DNA of 64,000 nucleotides from contig JAMBOW010000001.1 in NCBI GenBank assembly GCA_023715865.1, positions 558,001-622,000 on the forward strand, written 5' to 3'. Of this stretch, positions 26,404 to 34,315 are shown one piece after another. Source of the DNA: Neobacillus mesonae. GTDB lineage: Bacteria; Bacillota; Bacilli; Paenibacillales; Paenibacillaceae. The notes below the pieces were generated by a model. The model was not told the origin of the DNA. It saw only the letters and a program-made list of their open reading frames with translations, and did no database searches. The position numbers and the translations under genes were made by a program. Numbering within the stretch: the first letter of the stretch is position 1; each line of letters starts with the position of its first letter.

Positions 26404-27772
26404 TAAACAAGCGAAAGTGCCTGTAAGCAAGCTTTCGCTGTTTGCAATAACCTGGCCGATATTTGTTGAGTCGGCTCTGCAAATGTTTTTACGAACGTCT
26501 GATACGTTTATGTTAAGCAAAGTCTCTGACAACGCGGTCGCTGCGGTCGGAGTCGCTAATCAAATTATTATGTTCGCCATCCTGATGTTCAACTTCGTGG
26601 CGCTTGGCTCTGCGGTAGTTGTGTCTCAGTACTTAGGTGCAGGCAGAAAATCCGAGATCGGAAGACTTGCAGGCTCATCCCTGGCACTTAATTTTCTATT
26701 TGGAGTCTTTATCAGTATCTTAGTTGTTGCGTTTAGCGATCCGTTGCTCAGCTTGTTTAATCTGGATGCTTCATTATATGACCAGGCCAAAATCTATTTG
26801 ATGATCGCAGGCGGCGGGCTGGTTGTACAGGCACTGCTGAGTGCGGCTACTGCAATGATTCAATCGCATGGACTAACCCGTCATACCATGATGGTAACGA
26901 TCGGAATGAACATTCTCAATATATTTGGAAACTACCTGGTCATTTACGGCCCCATGGGATTCCCGAAGCTGGGTGTTGTCGGTGTGGCAATATCTACGAT
27001 TATTGCTCAAAGTATCGGTCTCATTGTGAATCTTGTGCTGCTTCGCAGGGCGGCTGAAGTTCATATCCGGTGGAGTGATTTATATCAATGGAGCAGGGTC
27101 CATATTGAAAAAGTGCTGAGGGTGGGAGTACCTTCATCAGCTGTCTCTTTGTCTTACTCAGCCAATCAATTTGTTACAACGGCCTTTATATCGTCGCTCG
27201 GTGCCAGTGCTCTGGCAACCAAGATTTATACTCAAAACATGATGTTTTTTGTGATGATACTTGCAGTTTCCTTGGGCAGGGGAGGACAAATCATTGTCGG
27301 ACAGCTCGTCGGAGCGGGCAAACGGGAGGAAACATACAAGACGGTGCTCCGAAATTTGGTTCGCAGCCAATTTATTACCCTTGCCGCTGTGTGCCTTCTC
27401 GTCTTGTTCCGAGAGCCGTTCATCAAGCTGTTTACGACAGATCCGGATATTATCAGCATGGGCGCTTCGCTTATACTGCTTAGCTTTTTACTGGAGCCCG
27501 GCCGCAACTTTAATGTGATATTGGAACGGGCCTTGCAGGCATCAGGGGATGCAAGAGCGGCCATGATGGTTTCTGTTCTGGTTACTTGGTGCTTCAGCGT
27601 TCCTCTAACCTATATATTAGGGATTCATATGGGCTATGGACTTTATGGAATATGGGTCGCTTTCATCGCGGACGAATGGTTGCGCGGAATTCTGCTCATG
27701 ATTCGCTGGAAGAGCAAAGCCTGGCAAAAGAAAGCGCTCGTTCAGCTTGATAGTAATGGAAAGACGATGTGA
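26393..27772 (+). CDS. MATE family efflux transporter
   Basis: A ~459-residue MATE transporter with about twelve membrane helices; family members expel cationic drugs or metabolites using Na+ or H+ gradients. MKSNKQAKVPVSKLSLFAIT is the likely start at 26393, overlapping the upstream isomerase by 11 bp without its own SD. An in-frame ATG at 26333 is the alternative. Its presence at the end of a sugar catabolic operon is unusual and may reflect coupling of convenience or export of an inhibitory product. Confidence 0.92.
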   Translation: MKSNKQAKVPVSKLSLFAITWPIFVESALQMFLRTSDTFMLSKVSDNAVAAVGVANQIIMFAILMFNFVALGSAVVVSQYLGAGRKSEIGRLAGSSLALNFLFGVFISILVVAFSDPLLSLFNLDASLYDQAKIYLMIAGGGLVVQALLSAATAMIQSHGLTRHTMMVTIGMNILNIFGNYLVIYGPMGFPKLGVVGVAISTIIAQSIGLIVNLVLLRRAAEVHIRWSDLYQWSRVHIEKVLRVGVPSSAVSLSYSANQFVTTAFISSLGASALATKIYTQNMMFFVMILAVSLGRGGQIIVGQLVGAGKREETYKTVLRNLVRSQFITLAAVCLLVLFREPFIKLFTTDPDIISMGASLILLSFLLEPGRNFNVILERALQASGDARAAMMVSVLVTWCFSVPLTYILGIHMGYGLYGIWVAFIADEWLRGILLMIRWKSKAWQKKALVQLDSNGKTM

Positions 27773-27793
27773 ATAAATATCATGGATGTTGAG

Positions 27794-27822
27794 AGAGGTG
27801 CTGAGAATAGCACCTCTTTTTT
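27794..27822 (+). terminator. Terminator after the MATE gene
   Basis: Perfect 9-bp stem AGAGGTGCT/AGCACCTCT with a GAGAAT loop and six T. Confidence 0.92.
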
Positions 27823-27875
27823 CTTTGTAAATGACAAAGTTTATTGTATTTAATGAGGAGTTTAGTGAACAATGT

Positions 27876-27904
27876 TTGACAACCTATTAAATTAGCAGTA
27901 GGAT
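27876..27904 (+). promoter_or_regulatory. Sigma-A-type promoter of pdxK
   Basis: TTGACA (27876-27881), 17-bp spacer, TAGGAT (27899-27904), about 35 bp upstream of the pdxK start. Confidence 0.75.
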
Positions 27905-27937
27905 GATTCCAACTGTATATTAAAGGAGAAATTCAAC

Positions 27938-28753
27938 ATGACCATTCCAAAAACCTTAACTATAGCTGGTTCAGACACAAGCGGAGGGGCGGGCATTCAA
28001 GCTGATCTTAAAACTTTCCAGGAGCTTGGCGTTTACGGCATGACCGTTCTTACGACTGTTGTGGCAATGAAGCCGGAAACTTGGGATCACCTTGTATATC
28101 CTGTTGAACTCAGCGTCGTTGAGGCTCAGCTGCGCACCGTACTGGACGGCATCGGATTTGACGCTATGAAGACTGGAATGCTAGGCTCTGTTGAGATCAT
28201 TGAGCTGGTTGCTTCTCATTTGAAACGTAAGGATCTCAAAGGAATCGTAATCGATCCGGTTATGGTCTGCAAAGGTACAGATGAAGTATTACAACCGGAG
28301 AATACGGAAGCGATGCTGAAGTACCTGATTCCAGGTGCCGATCTGGTAACACCTAATCTGTTTGAAGCTTGGCAGCTGGCAAAAACAGGACCGATTCGTT
28401 CCCGTGAACAAATGCAGCAAGCTGCTGCTATTATTCATGAGCATGGTGCAAAGAATGTACTCATCAAAGATCGTGGAGTCATTGAGCCAGGAAGAGCAGT
28501 GGACCTGCTATATGATGGTAAAACCTTCGAATGGCAGGAAGCGGATGTCGTGAAGACGAGCTATACGCATGGTGCCGGATGCACAACTTCTGCAGCGGTT
28601 ACGGCAGGACTTGCAAAAGGTCTGTCTGTCAAAGAAGCCGTTCGTGAAGGAAAATCATTCATTACCAAAGCTATTGCTGGCGGCTTCCCTCTTAACCAAT
28701 TTGTAGGTCCTACACTGCATGCTGCACACCGTCTTCAAGACAGTGTAAGATAA
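27938..28753 (+). CDS. pdxK: Pyridoxine/hydroxymethylpyrimidine kinase (PdxK/ThiD family)
   Basis: A 271-residue ribokinase-fold kinase of the ThiD/PdxK group. TLTIAGSDTSGGAGIQADLKT is the family opening, with GTDEVL, DLVTPNLFEA and the nucleotide-site motif THGAGCTTSAAVTAG with the Cys seen in Bacillus PdxK. It phosphorylates pyridoxal/pyridoxine or the thiamin pyrimidine moiety; without thiE or thiM neighbours the vitamin B6 role is favoured. AAAGGAG lies 9 nt before the ATG. It is monocistronic. Confidence 0.88.
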   Translation: MTIPKTLTIAGSDTSGGAGIQADLKTFQELGVYGMTVLTTVVAMKPETWDHLVYPVELSVVEAQLRTVLDGIGFDAMKTGMLGSVEIIELVASHLKRKDLKGIVIDPVMVCKGTDEVLQPENTEAMLKYLIPGADLVTPNLFEAWQLAKTGPIRSREQMQQAAAIIHEHGAKNVLIKDRGVIEPGRAVDLLYDGKTFEWQEADVVKTSYTHGAGCTTSAAVTAGLAKGLSVKEAVREGKSFITKAIAGGFPLNQFVGPTLHAAHRLQDSVR

Positions 28754-28797
28754 TTGACATTCAAGAACCAATCGGATTGATTGATCCATACAATAGG

Positions 28798-28825
28798 AAG
28801 AAGCCGCGCTTTAGCGCGGCTTCTT
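28798..28825. terminator. Bidirectional terminator between pdxK and glsA
   Basis: Perfect 12-bp GC-rich stem AAGAAGCCGCGC/GCGCGGCTTCTT with a TTTA loop between convergent genes; T-rich on both outgoing sides. Confidence 0.92.
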
Positions 28826-28859
28826 TGTTTTGAAAAACGTTTGAATGAATTTTCAGCGA

Positions 28860-29798
28860 TTAAAACATACTCCAGTTCATATTCTGAGAGACGGTCTCAA
28901 GTAATTGAACTCCTGCTTGACTGTTGCCTTTGTCATTCAGAGAAGGGCCGATCACGCCGATCCCGTAACGGCCAGGCACAAGGGATAATATTCCGCCTGA
29001 TACGCCGCTCTTGGCAGGCAGACCCACATCAATAGCGAATTCACCCGAAGCATTATACATTCCGCAGGTGGTCATAAATGTTTTGGCGATTTGGACATAT
29101 CTGCGAGGGATAAGAGTCTTGTTGGACAGCGGATCCACACCATCACAAGCCAGCACTAAAGCCATTCGAGCCAGATCAGAGCAATCCACCAGAATGGAGC
29201 AATGGCGGAAATAAGTATCCAGCACCTCTTCAACATCACCATGAAGCACACCGTTTTCTTTAAGGAAATAAGCAATCGAGCGATTCAGGTTTCCTGTTTC
29301 CAGCTCAGATTGGTAGACACCTGTATCATAGGTCAAATTGTTTTTGCCAGTCAGTTCACTAAAGAAATTTAGAATCCGCTTTGATTTCTCCTCCGGTGTA
29401 CTGCCATGGATTAACGATGATACCGTAATCGCTCCTGCATTAATAAAAGGATTAAATGGAATACCTGGCCGCACCAGCTCCAGCTTAAGCATGGAGTTAA
29501 AGTTATCCCCTGTAGGCTCCATCCCGACTTTTGAAAACACTTTAGCCTCTCCATTGTCCATTAAAGCTAAGATTAACGTATAGACTTTAGAGATACTCTG
29601 CAGGGTAAAAAGTTCTCCACAGTCGCCGACTGTAACAGATTCTCCTTCGGGATTCAGCAATGTAATTCCTAATGCGTCCTGACGCGCTTTCGACAGCTCA
29701 GGGATATAAGAAGCAACCTTACCTGACGCGGCATAGGGGACGCTTGCTTTAACCCATTCGGGTAGTTTATTGTGTAATATTTCTATTTCGGCAGATGG
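28860..29798 (-). CDS. glsA: Glutaminase
   Basis: A ~312-residue serine-dependent beta-lactamase-fold glutaminase converting glutamine to glutamate and ammonia in the cytosol. The catalytic SxxK is in LQSISKVY; FNPFINAGAI, SELETGNLNRSIAY and KSGVSGGI supply other conserved residues. The ATG at 29796-29798 is chosen because AAAGGAG lies 7 nt upstream; the frame continues to a TTG at 29819 that lies within the SD region. It is convergent with pdxK. Confidence 0.94.
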   Translation of the reverse strand, partial: PSAEIEILHNKLPEWVKASVPYAASGKVASYIPELSKARQDALGITLLNPEGESVTVGDCGELFTLQSISKVYTLILALMDNGEAKVFSKVGMEPTGDNFNSMLKLELVRPGIPFNPFINAGAITVSSLIHGSTPEEKSKRILNFFSELTGKNNLTYDTGVYQSELETGNLNRSIAYFLKENGVLHGDVEEVLDTYFRHCSILVDCSDLARMALVLACDGVDPLSNKTLIPRRYVQIAKTFMTTCGMYNASGEFAIDVGLPAKSGVSGGILSLVPGRYGIGVIGPSLNDKGNSQAGVQLLETVSQNMNWSMF

Positions 29799-30015
29799 CA
29801 TTTCAAAACTCCTTTCCAATATGTACGATCTATCTATTTTTTAATATTGTACCCATGGAGCAAGTTTACCCTATTTAGGGAGTCGTGCAAACCTGAGCTG
29901 TATCATACTGCTTCAATTAAGAATTTGTTGTTATTTTACAGGCCATGTTTTATATTTACTAAGGACTATGAAGAGAATAAAATATTGTTATTTGATCAAT
30001 GGGGGAGAAATTTGA

Positions 30016-30675
30016 ATGAACAAGATGTCAAATTCAAGGACATCACTATTTTTTAGTTTATTTAGTGCCATCGCTTTTGGAGCAGTTGCGTTCTTAATGA
30101 AATCGGGTTCTATTTCAGCCTTTGAACGGTCTGTCATTCATGCGCTGCAGAGCCTTGAATCAGAGCTCTGGACATCTGTAATGAAACTATTTAGCTCGAT
30201 TTCATCAGGCATACCTGTAGGTGTCATCATTGTAGTCGTATGTTTGTATTTTATTTTTATGAAAAGACAGGCTCGGGACGCAGTACTCTTTCTAAGCGCG
30301 CTGGCAGGCTCATTGCTTCTTAACTTGGTATTGAAAAATGTGTTTCAAAGAGAGAGACCTGACTTTTATCGTATCATTGAAGAGGATGGCTTCAGCTTTC
30401 CCAGCGGCAACGCGATGATCGCTTTCGCACTGTTCGGAATTCTTACCTATTTCATATGGCAGCATATCCATTCAAGAATAGGCAGAATCGTTCTGCTGCT
30501 GATGAGCTTTTGTCTCATTACAGCAGTTGGAGCAAGCCGAGTGTACCTTGGAGTTCATTATCCCAGTGATATCCTTTCAGGATATTTAGCAAGCGGATTC
30601 TGGATAGGCGTGTGCATATACTTTTACCAACAGAAATCAGAGAGAAAAGTAGTTTATACCGGGAAACCGATGTGA
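30016..30675 (+). CDS. PAP2 family membrane phosphatase
   Basis: A 219-residue type-2 phosphatidic acid phosphatase with about six membrane helices. The three signature motifs are KNVFQRERP, FPSGNAM and SRVYLGVHYPSD. Motif 2 has Asn where PSGH is usual; the nucleophile His of motif 3 is present. Related proteins act on lipid phosphates such as undecaprenyl pyrophosphate or phosphatidylglycerol phosphate. GGGGGAG precedes the ATG. The 29820-30015 stretch before it is AT-rich with no other gene. Confidence 0.9.
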   Translation: MNKMSNSRTSLFFSLFSAIAFGAVAFLMKSGSISAFERSVIHALQSLESELWTSVMKLFSSISSGIPVGVIIVVVCLYFIFMKRQARDAVLFLSALAGSLLLNLVLKNVFQRERPDFYRIIEEDGFSFPSGNAMIAFALFGILTYFIWQHIHSRIGRIVLLLMSFCLITAVGASRVYLGVHYPSDILSGYLASGFWIGVCIYFYQQKSERKVVYTGKPM

Positions 30676-30747
30676 TAGTTACATAGCAAGGTAAAGAGAG
30701 CTTGAGCGATCAGGCTTTTTTTGTTTTCTTAAATTTCGATTTAGACA

Positions 30748-30776
30748 TTGACTTTTGATAAATTTTCCATTAATTT
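30748..30776 (+). promoter_or_regulatory. Promoter of the padR-DUF4188 operon
   Basis: TTGACT (30748-30753), 17-bp spacer and TAATTT (30771-30776). The initiation region falls inside the tandem operator that follows directly. Confidence 0.65.
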
Positions 30777-30806
30777 ATATCTAAATGATATATATCTAAA
30801 TGATAT
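30777..30806 (+). promoter_or_regulatory. Tandem palindromic operator, probably for PadR
   Basis: Two contiguous identical 15-bp units ATATCTAAATGATAT, each an ATATC-N5-GATAT dyad, start right after the -10 element and end 15 bp before the padR start. A bound repressor would block initiation, so autoregulation by PadR is strongly suggested. Confidence 0.75.
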
Positions 30807-30821
30807 AAGGTGGTCTTTGAG

Positions 30822-31379
30822 GTGAAGGAAAATCAAACACCATATGCTGTTCTGGGTCTTCTTGCAGCAGGTTGTCATACGGGATATTCCATTAAACAGA
30901 TGATGGACAACAGCTTGAATCACTTCTGGAAAATCAGCTATGGGCAAATTTATCCGGCTCTGAAGTGGCTGGTCGAAGAGGGATATGCAACCGTTCAAGC
31001 AGCCAAGCAAGACGGCAAACCCGACAAGAAGGAATACTTTATTACCAAAGAAGGGGATGAAGCTCTTAAATTATGGCTTAGTGATCCTGTTCGTCAGTTG
31101 CCGACAGAAAGAAACGAGCTCCTGCTCAAGCTCTTTTTCAGCCGTAATCAGGATCTAGATACCACACTGAATCAGCTGGATGTTTATTATGAGAAGCTTC
31201 GGGAACGACACCGCACATATGAAGGAATTAAAGAAATGATCAGTACTTGTCTAGCGGATCAGCAAGATGCTCCCTATTGGATGTTTACGATAGACTACGG
31301 CTTAAGCACTTCTCAAGCAGCGATAGATTGGTGTGTGAGTACACGAAAATGGCTGCAAGATCAAAAGGAGGAACGATAA
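30822..31379 (+). CDS. PadR family transcriptional regulator
   Basis: A ~185-residue PadR regulator with an N-terminal winged helix (YAVLGLLAAGCHTGYSIKQMM, SYGQIYPALKWLVEEGY) and a C-terminal helical dimerisation domain with vinculin-like length. The GTG at 30822 is preferred: AAGGTGG lies 8 nt upstream and VKENQTPYAVLGLL fits the family start. It is translated directly ahead of the DUF4188 gene. PadR proteins often respond to phenolic acids or antimicrobial compounds; the ligand here is unknown. Confidence 0.93.
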   Translation: MKENQTPYAVLGLLAAGCHTGYSIKQMMDNSLNHFWKISYGQIYPALKWLVEEGYATVQAAKQDGKPDKKEYFITKEGDEALKLWLSDPVRQLPTERNELLLKLFFSRNQDLDTTLNQLDVYYEKLRERHRTYEGIKEMISTCLADQQDAPYWMFTIDYGLSTSQAAIDWCVSTRKWLQDQKEER

Positions 31380-31865
31380 ATGGCATCTCAAGTCTATTCC
31401 GGAAGATATACAGTTGACAGCACTGAGGCAGATAACGTTGTTGTGTTTATCATTGGTATGCGTATAAATAAATGGCTCTCATTTAACAAATGGGTACCCG
31501 TCTTAAAAGCAATGCCTCCTATGATCAGGGAGCTGTACACACATAAAGAGCTGGGGTGTTTATCCATGGAGAACTTTTTCAGTTTGCGGACAACACTTTT
31601 AATTCAATATTGGAGATCCGAGGAAGATTTGCTTAACTATGCCAGGGGTAAATTGCATTTAAAAGCATGGAGTGATTTCAACAAGAAGGTCGGCAATAAT
31701 GATGCAGTGGGTATCTATCACGAAACCTATATCGTATCTAAGGGGCAGTATGAAACTTTATACGGGAATATGCCAAAGTTTGGACTAGGTAAGGTGTTTG
31801 GAAACGTGCCGGTTACAGCACACATGAATTCAGCACGTGCACGGCTCGGAAGGATTTCTAAATGA
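31380..31865 (+). CDS. DUF4188 domain protein
   Basis: A 161-residue protein recognised as DUF4188 from VFIIGMRINKWLSFNKWVPV and the LLIQYWRSEEDLLNYARG region, which resembles a dimeric alpha-beta barrel (monooxygenase-like) fold. The start codon is joined to the padR stop as TAAATG with AAAAGGAGG upstream, so the two are one operon. Family members commonly pair with PadR or MarR regulators; a detoxifying oxygenase or haem-binding role is only inference. Confidence 0.85.
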   Translation: MASQVYSGRYTVDSTEADNVVVFIIGMRINKWLSFNKWVPVLKAMPPMIRELYTHKELGCLSMENFFSLRTTLLIQYWRSEEDLLNYARGKLHLKAWSDFNKKVGNNDAVGIYHETYIVSKGQYETLYGNMPKFGLGKVFGNVPVTAHMNSARARLGRISK

Positions 31866-31980
31866 TTTATTAAAAAAGATAATGGATGGATTGGGATTAC
31901 GACTTTTGAATTTCATTATGAATTTTAAACCATAGATTATGGATAAAATTTCTGGTAAGATAATGCCATGAGATGCCAAA

Positions 31981-32014
31981 TGCATAAATTCGAGTTGCAT
32001 AGGTTATTTATGCA
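31981..32014. promoter_or_regulatory. Inverted repeat upstream of the SDR leader
   Basis: TGCATAAA (31981-31988) and TTTATGCA (32007-32014) form a perfect 8-bp inverted repeat with an 18-bp centre that holds another TGCAT. It could be an operator or an RNA stem before the mini-ORF. No convincing -35/-10 pair was found between 31866 and 31980. Confidence 0.35.
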
Positions 32015-32035
32015 AAGTCACTAAAGGAGCCAATA

Positions 32036-32053
32036 ATGATGTGTACTCTATAA
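32036..32053 (+). CDS. Five-codon mini-ORF in the SDR leader
   Basis: ATG ATG TGT ACT CTA TAA (MMCTL) follows AAAGGAG by 6-9 nt, a far better SD than expected by chance. The same frame stays open after the stop for about 23 codons (ending in VFLACIYS), so the peptide may be a shortened leader. It precedes a set of hairpins and a terminator. Confidence 0.4.
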   Translation: MMCTL

Positions 32054-32078
32054 AGTCGATCTAAACAGAAGAAGGGTG

Positions 32079-32198
32079 CTGCGAGCAGTAAGAATACTGT
32101 TTTTTTGGCATGCATCTATTCTTAGACTTATAGGGTACTCGCAGACATAGACTACTATGTTTCTTTGATGCGGATACTTTTTTAAGTATCCGTTTTTT
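32079..32198 (+). ncRNA. Structured leader RNA with terminator before the SDR gene
   Basis: CTGCGAG (32079-32085) pairs with CTCGCAG (32138-32144), and nested inside TAAGAATA (32089-32096) pairs with TATTCTTA (32117-32124). Then ACATAG/CTATGT (32145-32160) and an intrinsic terminator CGGATACTT-TTTT-AAGTATCCG followed by six T (32171-32198). With an SD-led mini-ORF upstream and the SDR gene downstream, the layout is that of a ribosome-mediated transcription attenuator, as known ahead of antibiotic resistance genes such as tet(M). Family membership is not proved. Confidence 0.55.
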
Positions 32199-32262
32199 AC
32201 TATGTGACATCTCAACAAATGGCTGCGTATACCCTTCATCTTAACGATATGGAGGCGTTCAA

Positions 32263-33042
32263 ATGCATTCTTTAAAAAATAAAATCGCGATTGTAACCGG
32301 AGCAAGCAGAAGTACAGGTATCGGTACTGCTGTCTGCAGATCACTAGCAGGCTTCGGAGCAGATATATTCTTTACTCATTATTGTCAGTTTGATGAACAG
32401 GAAGGGAATGGTCTGGAGACGGATTGGCCGGAGCAGTTATGCAGCGAGCTGAAGACTCTAGGGGTAAGAGCGGCTCATATGGAAGCTGACTTTACAGATC
32501 CTAATACGCCTTCCCGAATACTGGATCAAGTGGAGAAAACACTTGGCTCACCAACGATTTTAATCAATAATGCAGGATATTACTCGCCAACCAATTATCA
32601 CACTCTAACGATGGAATCACTGGATCGTCATTATATTATTAACAATCGAGGCCCGATTTTACTAAGTACGGAATTTGCCAAAAGATTCGAAATACAACAG
32701 AAAGCAGGAACTCCGGGAAGAATTTTATTTATGGTATCAAAAGGGCCGGATCCTGATAATTTAGCCTATTTGGCAACCAAAAGAACCCTTGTTGGTCTTA
32801 TTGAACCTTTAGCGGTAGGTCTGGCACCACTTCAAATTACGGTTAATGGTTTTGATCCGGGACCCACCGATTCGGGTTGGATCGACGATGAAATGAAGAC
32901 TCATTTTTTGCCTATGTTCCCTATGGGCCGGATCGGCCTTCCGGAGGATGCTGCCAAAACCATCAGCTTTCTTGCGAGTGAGGAATCAGGCTGGATCACT
33001 GGTCAAGTCATTTTGTCCGAAGGCGGTTTTCTAGGAAGATAA
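32263..33042 (+). CDS. SDR family oxidoreductase
   Basis: A 259-residue short-chain dehydrogenase with NAD(P) motif TGASRSTGIGTAV, NNAG (ILINNAGYYSP), catalytic Tyr and Lys in YLATK, and a C-terminal GQVILSEGG. The glycine motif has extra residues compared with the classical TGxxxGIG. GGAGG lies 7 nt before the ATG. The gene follows a structured, terminator-bearing leader, which is unusual for an SDR and hints at induction by a drug or toxic compound that it may modify. Confidence 0.9.
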   Translation: MHSLKNKIAIVTGASRSTGIGTAVCRSLAGFGADIFFTHYCQFDEQEGNGLETDWPEQLCSELKTLGVRAAHMEADFTDPNTPSRILDQVEKTLGSPTILINNAGYYSPTNYHTLTMESLDRHYIINNRGPILLSTEFAKRFEIQQKAGTPGRILFMVSKGPDPDNLAYLATKRTLVGLIEPLAVGLAPLQITVNGFDPGPTDSGWIDDEMKTHFLPMFPMGRIGLPEDAAKTISFLASEESGWITGQVILSEGGFLGR

Positions 33043-33129
33043 CGTATCATCAATTGACTTTCAGCCTGTACTATGTCTCAATAAAATAGATTAGATTTAC
33101 ATGAATATGGGCATATTTCAGGAGGATTT

Positions 33130-33693
33130 ATGAGAAAACCAATAGTTGCAGTAGATATGGATGACACCATCTGTCATTTCATTAGAAGAGCCATTTACCA
33201 TAACAATAACGATTTTCCTACACATCCTTTACGTTATGAAGACATGACCCATTGGAATACGGATCATTTGCGGCATCCGAGCAGTACTCATGATGTATTT
33301 TTTAACCGGCCGAAAATATATGAGGAGCTTGAATTGTTTGATGAGCATGTTGTAGGCGAGATGGAGCAAATCCATAACGATTATGACCTCATTATCGTAA
33401 CTGCAGGTGACCCAACCTCGGCTGCAGAAAAATGGAATTGGCTGCAAAGGCATATGCCTTTTATTCCATTACACAATTTATTTGTATGCAAACGTAAAAA
33501 TATGATTGACTATGATCTTTTGATTGATGACGGGATGCATAATTTGCTGCCGGCTATTGAGAAGGGGAAAAAGGTGCTCTGTATTCCTCACCCATGGAAC
33601 CTCCGAGATCTGGAGAAATATAAAGTACCTGTGATGGAGTCTTGGGAAGGCGCAAAAGCGCGAATTGATCAAATTTTGGCCAAAGGGATGTAA
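33130..33693 (+). CDS. 5'(3')-deoxyribonucleotidase-like HAD phosphatase
   Basis: A 187-residue HAD enzyme of the NT5C type. The nucleophile motif is AVDMDDTICHF, motif II Thr is in LIIVTAGDP, and the acidic motif is LLIDDG. Members dephosphorylate deoxyribonucleoside monophosphates and help balance nucleotide pools. AGGAGG precedes the ATG by 6 nt. It has its own terminator. Confidence 0.88.
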   Translation: MRKPIVAVDMDDTICHFIRRAIYHNNNDFPTHPLRYEDMTHWNTDHLRHPSSTHDVFFNRPKIYEELELFDEHVVGEMEQIHNDYDLIIVTAGDPTSAAEKWNWLQRHMPFIPLHNLFVCKRKNMIDYDLLIDDGMHNLLPAIEKGKKVLCIPHPWNLRDLEKYKVPVMESWEGAKARIDQILAKGM

Positions 33694-33714
33694 AAAGCAT
33701 ATTTAAATCATTAG

Positions 33715-33743
33715 AAAAGCCTGACGTCGTCAGGCTTTTTTAA
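33715..33743 (+). terminator. Terminator after the nucleotidase gene
   Basis: Perfect 11-bp stem AAAAGCCTGAC/GTCAGGCTTTT with loop GTC, followed by T residues. Confidence 0.9.
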
Positions 33744-33834
33744 TGTTATTCGATTGTTAATACATTTAGAAGAACGATGGATTGTTTACAGCAAAAGCAT
33801 TTTTCGACAAACACATATTCAATCTAATGTCTTA

Positions 33835-33963
33835 TTATTTATTGGTACTGTGTTGTTTGGATGCCAGCTTATCACTAGGTGTGCCTTTGCCATTGTTTTT
33901 GTTATGGCGCTGCTTCTCCGCGTTTTCGTTTAATTTTTTCACGAAATCGTGTGTACTTTCCAT
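33835..33963 (-). CDS. Small DUF4023 family protein
   Basis: A 42-residue hydrophilic protein that starts MESTHDFVKKLNENAEKQ and ends LASKQHSTNK, rich in Lys, Asn and His. This matches my knowledge of DUF4023, a short family of spore-forming Bacillales. AAGGAGG lies 10 nt before the ATG. It is the only minus-strand gene between the nucleotidase and metE. Function unknown; a spore-associated small protein is plausible. Confidence 0.75.
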   Translation of the reverse strand: MESTHDFVKKLNENAEKQRHNKNNGKGTPSDKLASKQHSTNK

Positions 33964-34206
33964 GGAATAGGAGCCTCCTTAAGTTTCATCATTATCGAGA
34001 GTTACCTTGCTTAATATAACCACTGCAAACTCAATTTATATGCAAGTTCGACATTGTGGACCTTATTTATTTGTCGGTAACGAAGTCTGGTTTTCGACAA
34101 TTCACTTTGTGTTCTCATGGCGATAAATTTATTACAAACCAGCACTAAGCTTGGAAAAACTCCATAATAACATGAGTCAAATTATATAAGTTTTGAAGGT
34201 ATCAAG

Positions 34207-34272
34207 ACGGTTATAGCTTAAGGCTATAACTAGGTATAGTTTATTCCAGTTACACTATAACCTTCTAACCGT
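34207..34272 (+). promoter_or_regulatory. Dyad-rich leader of metE
   Basis: The heptamer GTTATAG/CTATAAC recurs: 34210-34216, 34224-34230 and 34255-34261, with a related GGTATAGT at 34233-34240. ACGGTTA (34207-34213) also pairs with TAACCGT (34266-34272), which excludes the GTTATAGC/GCTATAAC hairpin. No S-box or T-box consensus is visible. It could be a multi-site operator or a two-state RNA. The 33980-34206 stretch before it is AT-rich and empty. Confidence 0.5.
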
Positions 34273-34315
34273 GCTATCTTTTGTTTAACAATTTGTGAAT
34301 AGGAGTGTTAGAACC

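Noticed and set aside
34010..34315. S-box or T-box riboswitch before metE
   Set aside because: Neither the S-box conserved core nor the T-box AGGGTGGNACCGCG motif could be found in the leader.
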